64,000 nucleotides of DNA, from positions 4,340,001 to 4,404,000 of the forward strand of contig NZ_CP009282.1 of NCBI RefSeq assembly GCF_000758605.1. The letters are read 5' to 3'. Both the position numbers and the translations under genes were made by a program. Origin of the DNA: Paenibacillus sp. FSL R5-0912 (GTDB taxonomy: Bacteria > Bacillota > Bacilli > Paenibacillales > Paenibacillaceae). The notes under the pieces are model-generated. The model saw only the letters and a list, made by a program, of their open reading frames with translations. It was not told the DNA's origin and did not search any database. This document shows positions 57,937 through 64,000 of this stretch, piece by piece. The stretch's first letter is position 1; each line of letters begins with the position of its first letter.

Positions 57937-58452
57937 ATGTCATCCGTTGAAGAACACCGGCGTGAAGCCCCCGATTCAGTAGCTTGCTATATCATTACGG
58001 TCTCGGACACCCGGACCATGGAGACCGATACCGGAGGACTGCTGATCCAGAATATGCTTGAAACAGCAGGCTATACGGTTTACGGCCGCACGATCATTAA
58101 GGATGATTATGAGGATATCCGTGAACTGGTCTACAAAAGCTCTGTTCATTCCGGCATCGAAGCTGTACTGCTGACCGGAGGAACAGGCATTTCCCCCCGG
58201 GATACCACTTATGAAGCTGTTGCTTCCTTGCTCGACAAGTCGATGCCGGGGTTTGGAGAGATTTTCCGGCTGCTCAGCTTTACCGAAGATATCGGATCCG
58301 CTGCCATGCTCAGCCGGGCCATTGCCGGTACAATCGGCAGCACAGCAGTCTTCTCCTTGCCCGGCTCTACAGGTGCAATCAAGCTTGCCATGGAGCGGCT
58401 GATCCTTCCTGAGCTGCGCCATGTCATGCGTGAGATCTATAAGCGCTCCTAA
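57937..58452 (+). CDS. moaB: MoaB/MogA-like molybdopterin protein
   Basis: The start at 57937 follows AAGGAG (9 bases); an open frame from 57745 is longer but covers the cobW 5' end. The 171-residue protein has the MoCF fold: ITVSDTRTMETDTGGLLI (about 20-37), LLTGGTGISPRDTTYEAV (about 76-93), FSLPGSTGAIKLAMERLILPELRH (about 140-163). These match MoaB, which adenylylates molybdopterin. No other molybdopterin genes are near, so it stands alone. Confidence 0.92.
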   Translation: MSSVEEHRREAPDSVACYIITVSDTRTMETDTGGLLIQNMLETAGYTVYGRTIIKDDYEDIRELVYKSSVHSGIEAVLLTGGTGISPRDTTYEAVASLLDKSMPGFGEIFRLLSFTEDIGSAAMLSRAIAGTIGSTAVFSLPGSTGAIKLAMERLILPELRHVMREIYKRS

Positions 58453-58487
58453 GTACGGATTGCTGCACTCTATGTATTATTTTATTG

Positions 58488-58547
58488 AAGGCAAACCCTG
58501 CAACCGCGTTTTTAACGAGGCGCGTTGCTTGCAGGTTTGCCTTTTTT
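58488..58547 (+). terminator. Terminator of moaB
   Basis: AAGGCAAACC (58488-58497) pairs with GGTTTGCCTT (58534-58543) followed by T6. Confidence 0.85.
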
Positions 58548-58567
58548 GGCATGGATCAATAATGGCA

Positions 58568-58645
58568 TTGACAACTTCTGGAGATCTCCTTATACTATTG
58601 AACACTTTACGCGAAAGTGTTTTTTGATTAACTAAATGGTTAATC
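58568..58645 (+). promoter_or_regulatory. Promoter and candidate operators of the ArsR-type operon
   Basis: TTGACA (58568-58573) and TATACT (58591-58596) are 17 bp apart. Downstream lie AACACTTT/AAAGTGTT (58601-58621, followed by T5) and GATTAAC-TAAATG-GTTAATC (58626-58645). The second is the size of an ArsR-type operator and is a likely autoregulation site; the first may be an attenuator-like hairpin. Confidence 0.7.
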
Positions 58646-58658
58646 GGAAAGGAAAGAG

Positions 58659-59699
58659 ATGAGCTCACTCCAACAATTGCAACGCAAGATCAAAACGGTT
58701 GCCTGTCCCTATCATGAAATGCTGTGCAGCCTGCATGTACTCCATCAGCCGGAGCATCACCCCAAACGCCTGCAGTGGGCCGTTGAGATGCTAAGTGTAA
58801 TGCCTTCTTCGCTGGTTGAAGGGATACATACTATCGGCCGGTTAACCGACAGCTGGATGGGTCTTATGCTTACCGGGCGAAACGGAGCGTTCCCGTCAAG
58901 CCTTGCGGGCATCCGGCAGCTGAAAGCATTGCCTGATACAGAGCTTCTCCACGTGCTGCTGAACGGCAAGGTTTCTCTCGGCACCATTCTGGAGTGGCAG
59001 TATGGACTGCATCTGGGGAGCGGTACGGCCGGAGGTCCGCCAGATGAACCTGCCCGATACCTTTTGCAGCATCTGAAAGAAGTACGCACACAGCTGTTCA
59101 CAACGCTGGAGACCTATGAACGTGACTACTTCCGCAAAGAGTGGGAGTATGTTCAGCCATGGATCCATACTGCTGCCGCAGAGTTTCAAGACTTGGTCTC
59201 CCGTTCTGCAGAGCGGGCGCTGAATTCATTGCATCCACGGCTGCTGGCCGCAGAAGGAACCATCACTGCGCAAAAGGCGGTCACCTATCATTTTGAATAT
59301 GAACAGTTGCAGCTGATCTATGTGCTTCCCTCCACCTTTATCTTCCCTCATCTGCTGATCGATTGGACCGGAGACAGGCTTGTGCTGCCGCTCGCTGTCG
59401 ATATTCCCGGCCTGTCCTTCAGCGAAGCGCCTCCGGCGGATCTGCTGCGCCAGTTCAAGGGACTTGGCGATGCGACGCGCCTGCGCATACTGAAGCTGCT
59501 ATGGCAGGCTCCGCACTGCACGAAGCAGCTTGCTCCCATAATGGGCATCTCGGAGGCAGCGGTATCGAAGCAGCTCAAGCTGCTGAGTGAAGCCGGACTC
59601 GTTAGTTCACAGCGCAAGGGGAACTATTTGTTTTACTCCAGTTACAAGGAGGCGTTCGACAGCTTGATTGTTCTGCAGAGGCAGTATTTTGAACAATGA
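58659..59699 (+). CDS. ArsR-type regulator with long N-terminal domain
   Basis: The 346-residue protein has its winged helix at the C-terminal end (about 255-345: LLRQFKGLGDATRLRILKLLWQAPHCTKQLAPIMGISEAAVSKQLKLLSEAGL), the reverse of normal ArsR proteins. The N-terminal ~250 residues form a helical domain of unknown kind (DUF-type effector domain, not metal motifs). GGAAAGGAAAGAG precedes the ATG. It heads an operon with three ABC-2 genes and probably controls them through the palindrome just upstream. Confidence 0.82.
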   Translation: MSSLQQLQRKIKTVACPYHEMLCSLHVLHQPEHHPKRLQWAVEMLSVMPSSLVEGIHTIGRLTDSWMGLMLTGRNGAFPSSLAGIRQLKALPDTELLHVLLNGKVSLGTILEWQYGLHLGSGTAGGPPDEPARYLLQHLKEVRTQLFTTLETYERDYFRKEWEYVQPWIHTAAAEFQDLVSRSAERALNSLHPRLLAAEGTITAQKAVTYHFEYEQLQLIYVLPSTFIFPHLLIDWTGDRLVLPLAVDIPGLSFSEAPPADLLRQFKGLGDATRLRILKLLWQAPHCTKQLAPIMGISEAAVSKQLKLLSEAGLVSSQRKGNYLFYSSYKEAFDSLIVLQRQYFEQ

Positions 59700-59730
59700 A
59701 GCTGATCCCTGAATAAGGAGTTGTTCACAC

Positions 59731-60528
59731 GTGTGGCAAACCGCAATTGCAACAGCGCTCAGGAACCAGAGAGCCAATCTCAGGGCTTTTCCCTGGAACT
59801 TCACTTTAGGGCATATTATTGAAGGGGCTTATCTGGTCCTGGTCTCTTATTTCTCGTATGTCTATTTAATACAAGGCGATTTAGATGACAGGTTCGCACT
59901 CTATACCGGAACCAATAACTATCTGGCTTTTGCCATCATTGGCGGTACTATGAATATTTTCTGCATCAGCATGATGATGAACGTATCGCGGGCGCAGATT
60001 ACCGAATGGCGGGAAGGAACGCTTGAGGCGCTTCTGCTCTCCCCTTCAAGCCGGAATGGCTATTTTCTAGGAACAGCCGTTCAGCAATTTTACCGCAGCG
60101 GCATTGTGCTGATCACTGTACTGGCTTTTGGCATTCTGGCCGGACTGCGGCTCCCCTCTCCTCACCTGCTATCCGTGCTGTTAGGCGCATTGTTGTTTAT
60201 TCTCTCTACCTATGCCATGGCGCTGGTGCTGGGCAGTGTAATGCTGTTCACACGTGATACATACATCGTACAGAATACACTATTTGCCGTAACTACCCTG
60301 CTCTGCGGTTTCCAGTTTCCAAGACAGTATCTCCCCCGTTCCCTGCAAAATGTAGCGGAGATCTTCCCGCTGACCTCCTCGCTTCAGCTTCTGCGCGGAG
60401 CACTGCTGACCAGTAACGCGGTATCATTTCCGGATATGCTGCCTGCACTGCTACTTAGCCTGGTCTATATTGTAGTTGGATTGTGGTGCACTAACCGGGT
60501 TGAACGCAGTTTATTCGAGAAATTCTAA
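59731..60528 (+). CDS. ABC-2 permease (first)
   Basis: The GTG start follows AAGGAG (spacing about 10). The 265-residue protein has six membrane helices, with ITEWREGTLEALLLSPSSRNGYFLG (about 90-114) at the cytoplasmic coupling region of ABC-2 exporters and the conserved FPLTSSLQLLRGALL near the end. It is the first of two related permeases around one ATPase. Substrate unknown. Confidence 0.88.
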   Translation: MWQTAIATALRNQRANLRAFPWNFTLGHIIEGAYLVLVSYFSYVYLIQGDLDDRFALYTGTNNYLAFAIIGGTMNIFCISMMMNVSRAQITEWREGTLEALLLSPSSRNGYFLGTAVQQFYRSGIVLITVLAFGILAGLRLPSPHLLSVLLGALLFILSTYAMALVLGSVMLFTRDTYIVQNTLFAVTTLLCGFQFPRQYLPRSLQNVAEIFPLTSSLQLLRGALLTSNAVSFPDMLPALLLSLVYIVVGLWCTNRVERSLFEKF

Positions 60529-60549
60529 ACTCAGGAGGCTGATATTCAA

Positions 60550-61572
60550 GTGATCTGCATGAACGAGGTAACCAAAATCTATCAGACCAAACATAGACTC
60601 GGTCTGTTCCGCTCCGAAACCAGGATACAAGCGGCAGTCAAAGCGCTGACCCTGACCATTGCACCGGGTGAGGTTGTCGGATTGCTCGGGCTGAACGGGG
60701 CAGGCAAGACTACAACCATCCGCATGCTCTCAACCCTGCTTGATCCGACTTCAGGAAGTATAGAGGTGGATGGACTCTCCATGGCCGATAACCGGAAAGC
60801 TATCCAATCGAAGGTAAACATGATTCCCGGTGGTGAACGAATGCTGTACTGGCGGCTCACCGGCAGGGAGAATCTGGAGTATTTCGGCAGACTCTACGGT
60901 CTTAGCAGCACTGCAATCCGGATGGAAAGCACCCGGCTTCTGAATGAAGTCGGGCTGGCGGAAGCAGCTGACCAGCCTGTAGAGCAGTATTCCAAAGGGA
61001 TGAAGCAGCGGCTCCAGATCGCCAGAGGATTGATTAATGACCCTGCCTACTTATTCCTGGATGAACCTACACTTGGACTCGATGCACCGATTGCCCGTCA
61101 ATTGCGTGGCACGGTTCGGACGCTAGCCCAAGAGCAGGGTAAAGGTATTCTGCTGACCAGCCATTATCTTCAGGAGGTTGAAGAGCTATGTGACCGGGTA
61201 TACGTACTTAGCCGCGGGGAACTTCTGCTGTGCGACAAGCCGGAGGCTATTGTCCGGCAGATTGCCGGTTCTCAATCTGCCCATCTCGAGGTAAGCGGAT
61301 GGGATGAGCAGCTTCGTCCGCAGCTGGTGTCTCATCTGACTGAGCTTGGGCATCCCGCACAGCTGGTTGTCGGAGAGAATGCCGCCAGCCAGACTTCTTC
61401 CGGAGAAGATACAACGTACCGGATTTCTGTACAAACTCCGGTAGCTGATACGCTGATCACAGAGCTGCTCCCCTGGGTAAGTGAACACGGGCTGCGTATC
61501 CACAGTTTCTCCTGCGATAAACCAACGTTGGAGGATGCCATTATTCTGCTGTCGGAGGACCGGGCATCATGA
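60550..61572 (+). CDS. ABC-2 ATP-binding protein
   Basis: The 340-residue ATPase starts at GTG (60550; AGGAGG 11 bases upstream) or ATG 60559. Motifs: GLNGAGKTTT (Walker A, about 48-57), YSKGMKQRLQIARGL (signature, about 147-161), YLFLDEPTLGLD (Walker B, about 166-177) and LTSHYLQEVEEL (switch, about 200-211). A C-terminal domain (about 235-340) is typical of NatA/DrrA-type exporters. It overlaps the next permease by 4 bp. Confidence 0.92.
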   Translation: MICMNEVTKIYQTKHRLGLFRSETRIQAAVKALTLTIAPGEVVGLLGLNGAGKTTTIRMLSTLLDPTSGSIEVDGLSMADNRKAIQSKVNMIPGGERMLYWRLTGRENLEYFGRLYGLSSTAIRMESTRLLNEVGLAEAADQPVEQYSKGMKQRLQIARGLINDPAYLFLDEPTLGLDAPIARQLRGTVRTLAQEQGKGILLTSHYLQEVEELCDRVYVLSRGELLLCDKPEAIVRQIAGSQSAHLEVSGWDEQLRPQLVSHLTELGHPAQLVVGENAASQTSSGEDTTYRISVQTPVADTLITELLPWVSEHGLRIHSFSCDKPTLEDAIILLSEDRAS

Positions 61573-62387
61573 GACCCGGTGGATTATGGACGACGATTGC
61601 CGCCGAGCTGTCCAAGCAGCACCGGAACCGCAGGAAAGGAAGGGCAACCTTCTTCTCCCTGCTATTCTGGCCTGCGCTCAGCTTCCTGACCTCCTATTAC
61701 ACCATGAAGCCCTACAGGACCGGGGAAGGCTCCGTCCTCTCGCGGATCATACCGGATGAACGCATTCCTTTGTTTTTGCTCAGCGGGTATCTGGTGTTCC
61801 AGCTGTTCTGGACGGTGGTTGAAGCTGCCTGGATTTTTGAGCAGGAACGCAAAGACGGTACTGTGGAGACGGTATTCCTTACACCTGCTCCCAAAATAGC
61901 CTTTCTGTACGGACGCTCCCTGTATTCGCTTATGCACGGAATCTGGATGTTCGCCGTCTTCTCCCTGCTGACCTTTGTATTTGTGTCTGATATTTCAAGC
62001 GTCAATTGGACGGCGCTGACGCTTGCGCTGCTGCTGATTATGGTTGCGGCCGTGGTCTGGGGTGCTCTGCTCAGCGCAGTGTCGCTGTTCTCCCGTGAAT
62101 CTTCATTTCTCTACTATATCTTCCAGACACCGATGGAATTATTCGGCGGAGTACGGATCCCCCCAGCGGTCTTCCCGGCCTGGGCAACCGGAGTCTCCAC
62201 ACTATTCCCGGTGACCTACAGCCTAATCCTGGTACGAGGAGCTTTGTACGGCACCATCGGGGCCACCTGGTGGTGGGCTCTTGGCATCCTGGCCGCGGGC
62301 AGCATAGTACTTGCGGGATGCACCCGTTATGTGCTGTACCGTGCGGAGCACCATGCCAGACTGAAAGGCAATTGGAGCTTGTTCTAG
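61569..62387 (+). CDS. ABC-2 permease (second)
   Basis: The ATG overlaps the ATPase stop (ATGA). The 272-residue protein has an N-terminal basic segment, six membrane helices and the coupling sequence FEQERKDGTVETVFLTPAPKIAFLYG (about 94-119), like the first permease. The two permeases with one ATPase suggest a heterodimeric membrane part. The operon ends at 62387. Confidence 0.9.
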   Translation: MRPGGLWTTIAAELSKQHRNRRKGRATFFSLLFWPALSFLTSYYTMKPYRTGEGSVLSRIIPDERIPLFLLSGYLVFQLFWTVVEAAWIFEQERKDGTVETVFLTPAPKIAFLYGRSLYSLMHGIWMFAVFSLLTFVFVSDISSVNWTALTLALLLIMVAAVVWGALLSAVSLFSRESSFLYYIFQTPMELFGGVRIPPAVFPAWATGVSTLFPVTYSLILVRGALYGTIGATWWWALGILAAGSIVLAGCTRYVLYRAEHHARLKGNWSLF

Positions 62388-62444
62388 CGCCGGCCCGGAT
62401 CTCCAGGGAAATGAAATTCACCGGAAAATAACGGATATGCATCA

Positions 62445-62500
62445 CAAAAAAACGCCCGCAGGCTTCATGCAGCAATGCTGTCATAAGGTCTGCGGGCGGT
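62445..62500 (-). terminator. Terminator of the lipoprotein gene
   Basis: CGCCCGCAG (62453-62461) pairs with CTGCGGGCG (62490-62498); on the minus strand T7 follows. Confidence 0.85.
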
Positions 62501-62526
62501 TTCTGTACGGCTAGCGTTTTCATGTA

Positions 62527-63048
62527 TTAATGAGCATGTGTGCCCAAATGTTCCAGAAGTCCAGTGAAGAGGCTCTTTACCTTCTTCGAGTATTTCCCCT
62601 TCTCCTTGCCCATGGATGTATAGACGAGCGAGGTATTGTCCTTGTTGTAGATCTCTGTTCTGGCCCCGGAAGTTTCCGATACCTGCAATCCGCCATACCA
62701 ATTTGCAATCCGGCTCACCCGCTCAGGCTTACTGCTGAATACATGCAGGGTAATATTCTGCGCTGGCTGGCTGTTAATCAGATACTGATAACTCGTGTTT
62801 CCGCTGTTGTCTTCAGTAAATTTCTCATCCGTCAGCTTAATTTGTTCTCTGGCAAAAGCCTGATGCATCTCCTTGCGGAACCGGCCGTCCAGTCCCTTCC
62901 CTTGTGAAAGGGCCAGCATCGTACCATCCTGATAGGCTTGCGTCGTGTAGCTTCCCGCTTCCTTCTTGTCCTGCTCCCCGGAACAGCCCGCCAGCAGTGT
63001 CCCGGCAGTCAGTGCGGTAGCCAGCATGGCTGCTAATCTGCGCTTCAT
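62527..63048 (-). CDS. Lipoprotein, unknown
   Basis: The start at 63048 follows AAGGGGG; the frame is open to 63138 without a ribosome binding site. The 173-residue protein has a lipobox TLLAGCSG (Cys about 22) and a domain of about 145 residues (QAYQDGTMLALSQGKGLDG, SYQYLINSQPAQNITLHVFSS, DNTSLVYTSMGKEKGKYSKKV). This is an envelope-anchored protein without a recognised family. Confidence 0.75.
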   Translation of the reverse strand: MKRRLAAMLATALTAGTLLAGCSGEQDKKEAGSYTTQAYQDGTMLALSQGKGLDGRFRKEMHQAFAREQIKLTDEKFTEDNSGNTSYQYLINSQPAQNITLHVFSSKPERVSRIANWYGGLQVSETSGARTEIYNKDNTSLVYTSMGKEKGKYSKKVKSLFTGLLEHLGTHAH

Positions 63049-63171
63049 AGCCAAAAGCCCCCTTTTCCAAACACTCAGGTTCATTCCTGTTAGGTATAGG
63101 ATGTCTGAGCGTGTGAAAAATATGCAAACCGCTGCCATTCACATCTGCGTGCTGCCCAGACCGAAGTACCG

Positions 63172-63771
63172 TTACCGTACAGGCGGATCTGTATGCACAT
63201 CAATATCCGGGGCTGAGACTGACCAGCGGGTGAAGGTCACCTGAAGCCCTGGCCGGGTTGGTGCGCACAGGAACGGACCTGCCTGCTTGCCATTCTCATG
63301 AGCAAAACGTGCTACCCGGATCGTCCGCCAAGGATGATTCTCTGTTCTCGCCCTAAGGATAACCGCATCCTTCATCCGTGATGCCCGTAGAGTCACCACC
63401 TCACCTGTCCATTCCGGAACTGGTGACAGCGACCAGTCTGAGTACGTATCCGTCACAACCGCGCCGATATGCGGCACGCCATCATTCAGTTCAATTCCGG
63501 CTTTGATCCATATGTCATCACTATGCCACAGCATTATTCCCGCCTGATCGTAGAGCCCTGTAAACCCGTCCAGTACAAAGCTGACCTCAACAGCTTCCGA
63601 GTCGTCCCAAGGTGCGAGCAGCGCATGCCCGTTGTCATGCTGGAAGCCGTACATCGTTTTTTGCCAATAATCACTGCCTTCTGCTGCTTCCACCACAAGC
63701 TTGCCAGAGATCTTTGTGCTGGACACCGGTTCGTTGCTCCATACTCCATCCTGCCACTCTACTATGCTCAT
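63172..63771 (-). CDS. DUF1349 protein (concanavalin-like fold)
   Basis: The 199-residue protein begins MSIVEWQDGVWSNEP and contains VSFVLDGFTGLYDQAGIMLW (about 64-83) and a repeated Trp-rich beta pattern (WIKAGIELNDG, DWSLSP, HPWRTIRVARF), typical of the DUF1349 family (concanavalin-like lectin fold, sugar-related). It has no signal peptide. It overlaps the stop of the upstream transporter gene by one base (TAATG), so the two are translationally coupled, suggesting a carbohydrate role (inference). Confidence 0.85.
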   Translation of the reverse strand: MSIVEWQDGVWSNEPVSSTKISGKLVVEAAEGSDYWQKTMYGFQHDNGHALLAPWDDSEAVEVSFVLDGFTGLYDQAGIMLWHSDDIWIKAGIELNDGVPHIGAVVTDTYSDWSLSPVPEWTGEVVTLRASRMKDAVILRARTENHPWRTIRVARFAHENGKQAGPFLCAPTRPGLQVTFTRWSVSAPDIDVHTDPPVR

Positions 63772-64000
63772 TACAGGCTCACCTCTTCTTTCCGTTTTTT
63801 CATCATACTGTTGATCTGCTCAGAACTTAACATCATAACAATAATATACCCGATCATCACAAGCGGAAGAATCATAAAAGTGCTGCGGGCAGCTACCCAC
63901 CCGAGAAGTGGAGGCAGAAAAGCACCGCCCGTATAAGCCAGTGCCATCTGGTAACCCATAATCTTCTGGGAATTCTCTTTCCCGAACCGGGCCGGTGTCT
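63771..64000 (-). CDS. MFS transporter, C-terminal end (partial)
   Basis: The frame runs off the right edge; about 76 codons are in the window. It ends in the pattern of the last membrane helices of a major facilitator protein (QKIMGYQMALAYTGGAFLPPL and TFMILPLVMIGYIIVMM) followed by a short basic tail (KKRKEE). It is coupled to the DUF1349 gene by a TAATG overlap. The substrate cannot be told from this end; a sugar is likely from the neighbour. Confidence 0.8.
   Translation of the reverse strand, partial: TPARFGKENSQKIMGYQMALAYTGGAFLPPLLGWVAARSTFMILPLVMIGYIIVMMLSSEQINSMMKKRKEEVSL

Noticed and set aside
1..64000. CRISPR arrays, rRNA, tRNA, complete insertion sequences
   Set aside because: No regularly spaced repeats, tRNA cloverleaf sequences, rRNA conserved blocks or transposase motifs were noticed while reading; this was a visual scan, not a computed search.

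Overview
The window is a continuous piece of a Gram-positive, spore-forming Bacillales chromosome, most likely Paenibacillus. The evidence is strong AGGAGG-type ribosome binding sites with many GTG and TTG starts, spore genes (spoVK, cotE), a GlnR-controlled glnRA operon, a bacillithiol-reductase-type YpdA, and gene order matching Bacillus subtilis (spoVK-hflX-ynbB-glnR-glnA and cotE-mutS-mutL-(methyltransferase)-miaA-hfq). I saw no rRNA, tRNA, CRISPR array or complete insertion sequence.

0-7.6 kb: lexA with a divergent, SOS-controlled promoter region (the start of a probable yneA runs off the left edge), a small L,D-transpeptidase, a run of small Paenibacillus-type hypothetical genes, an RNA-polymerase-alpha-CTD-like small protein, a small secreted protein, and a prophage remnant. 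The remnant is a lysis cassette whose endolysin is cut off mid-domain and joined to a broken copy of a secreted protein; the intact paralogue lies on the other side of the cassette. 7.7-31 kb, nearly all on the minus strand: core genes (glnA, glnR, ynbB, hflX, spoVK, a class A PBP, hfq, miaA, mutL, mutS, cotE, an HD-GYP protein) plus a GC-rich amidoligase-like protein.

31-48 kb: accessory genes. These are an ArAE transporter, an NMT1/THI5-type ABC importer with a structured leader, a lipoprotein alpha-amylase with two candidate cre sites, azoR, rsgA, a large inverted-repeat element, a tiny peptide gene with its own promoter and terminator, a candidate structured RNA, a HAD hydrolase, an ArsR/DUF2087 regulator divergent from ypdA, and a DUF441 protein.

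48-64 kb: transport and metal genes. A heterodimeric BmrCD-like multidrug exporter is preceded by a 30-codon leader peptide and an intrinsic terminator with a possible alternative pairing, which looks like ribosome-mediated attenuation as known for bmrBCD. Further on are a YcaQ/AlkX-like glycosylase, a HEPN-motif protein, an ABC pair, a four-helix copper-binding protein, a CobW GTPase, moaB, an ArsR-type regulator with a three-gene ABC-2 operon, a lipoprotein, a DUF1349 protein and the end of an MFS transporter.

The points most worth following up are the attenuator at 48.2-48.4 kb, the peptide gene and structured RNA at 41.0-41.4 kb, the prophage junction near 5.83 kb, and the leader at 34.96-35.01 kb. 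All calls come from reading the sequence; no database search was run.
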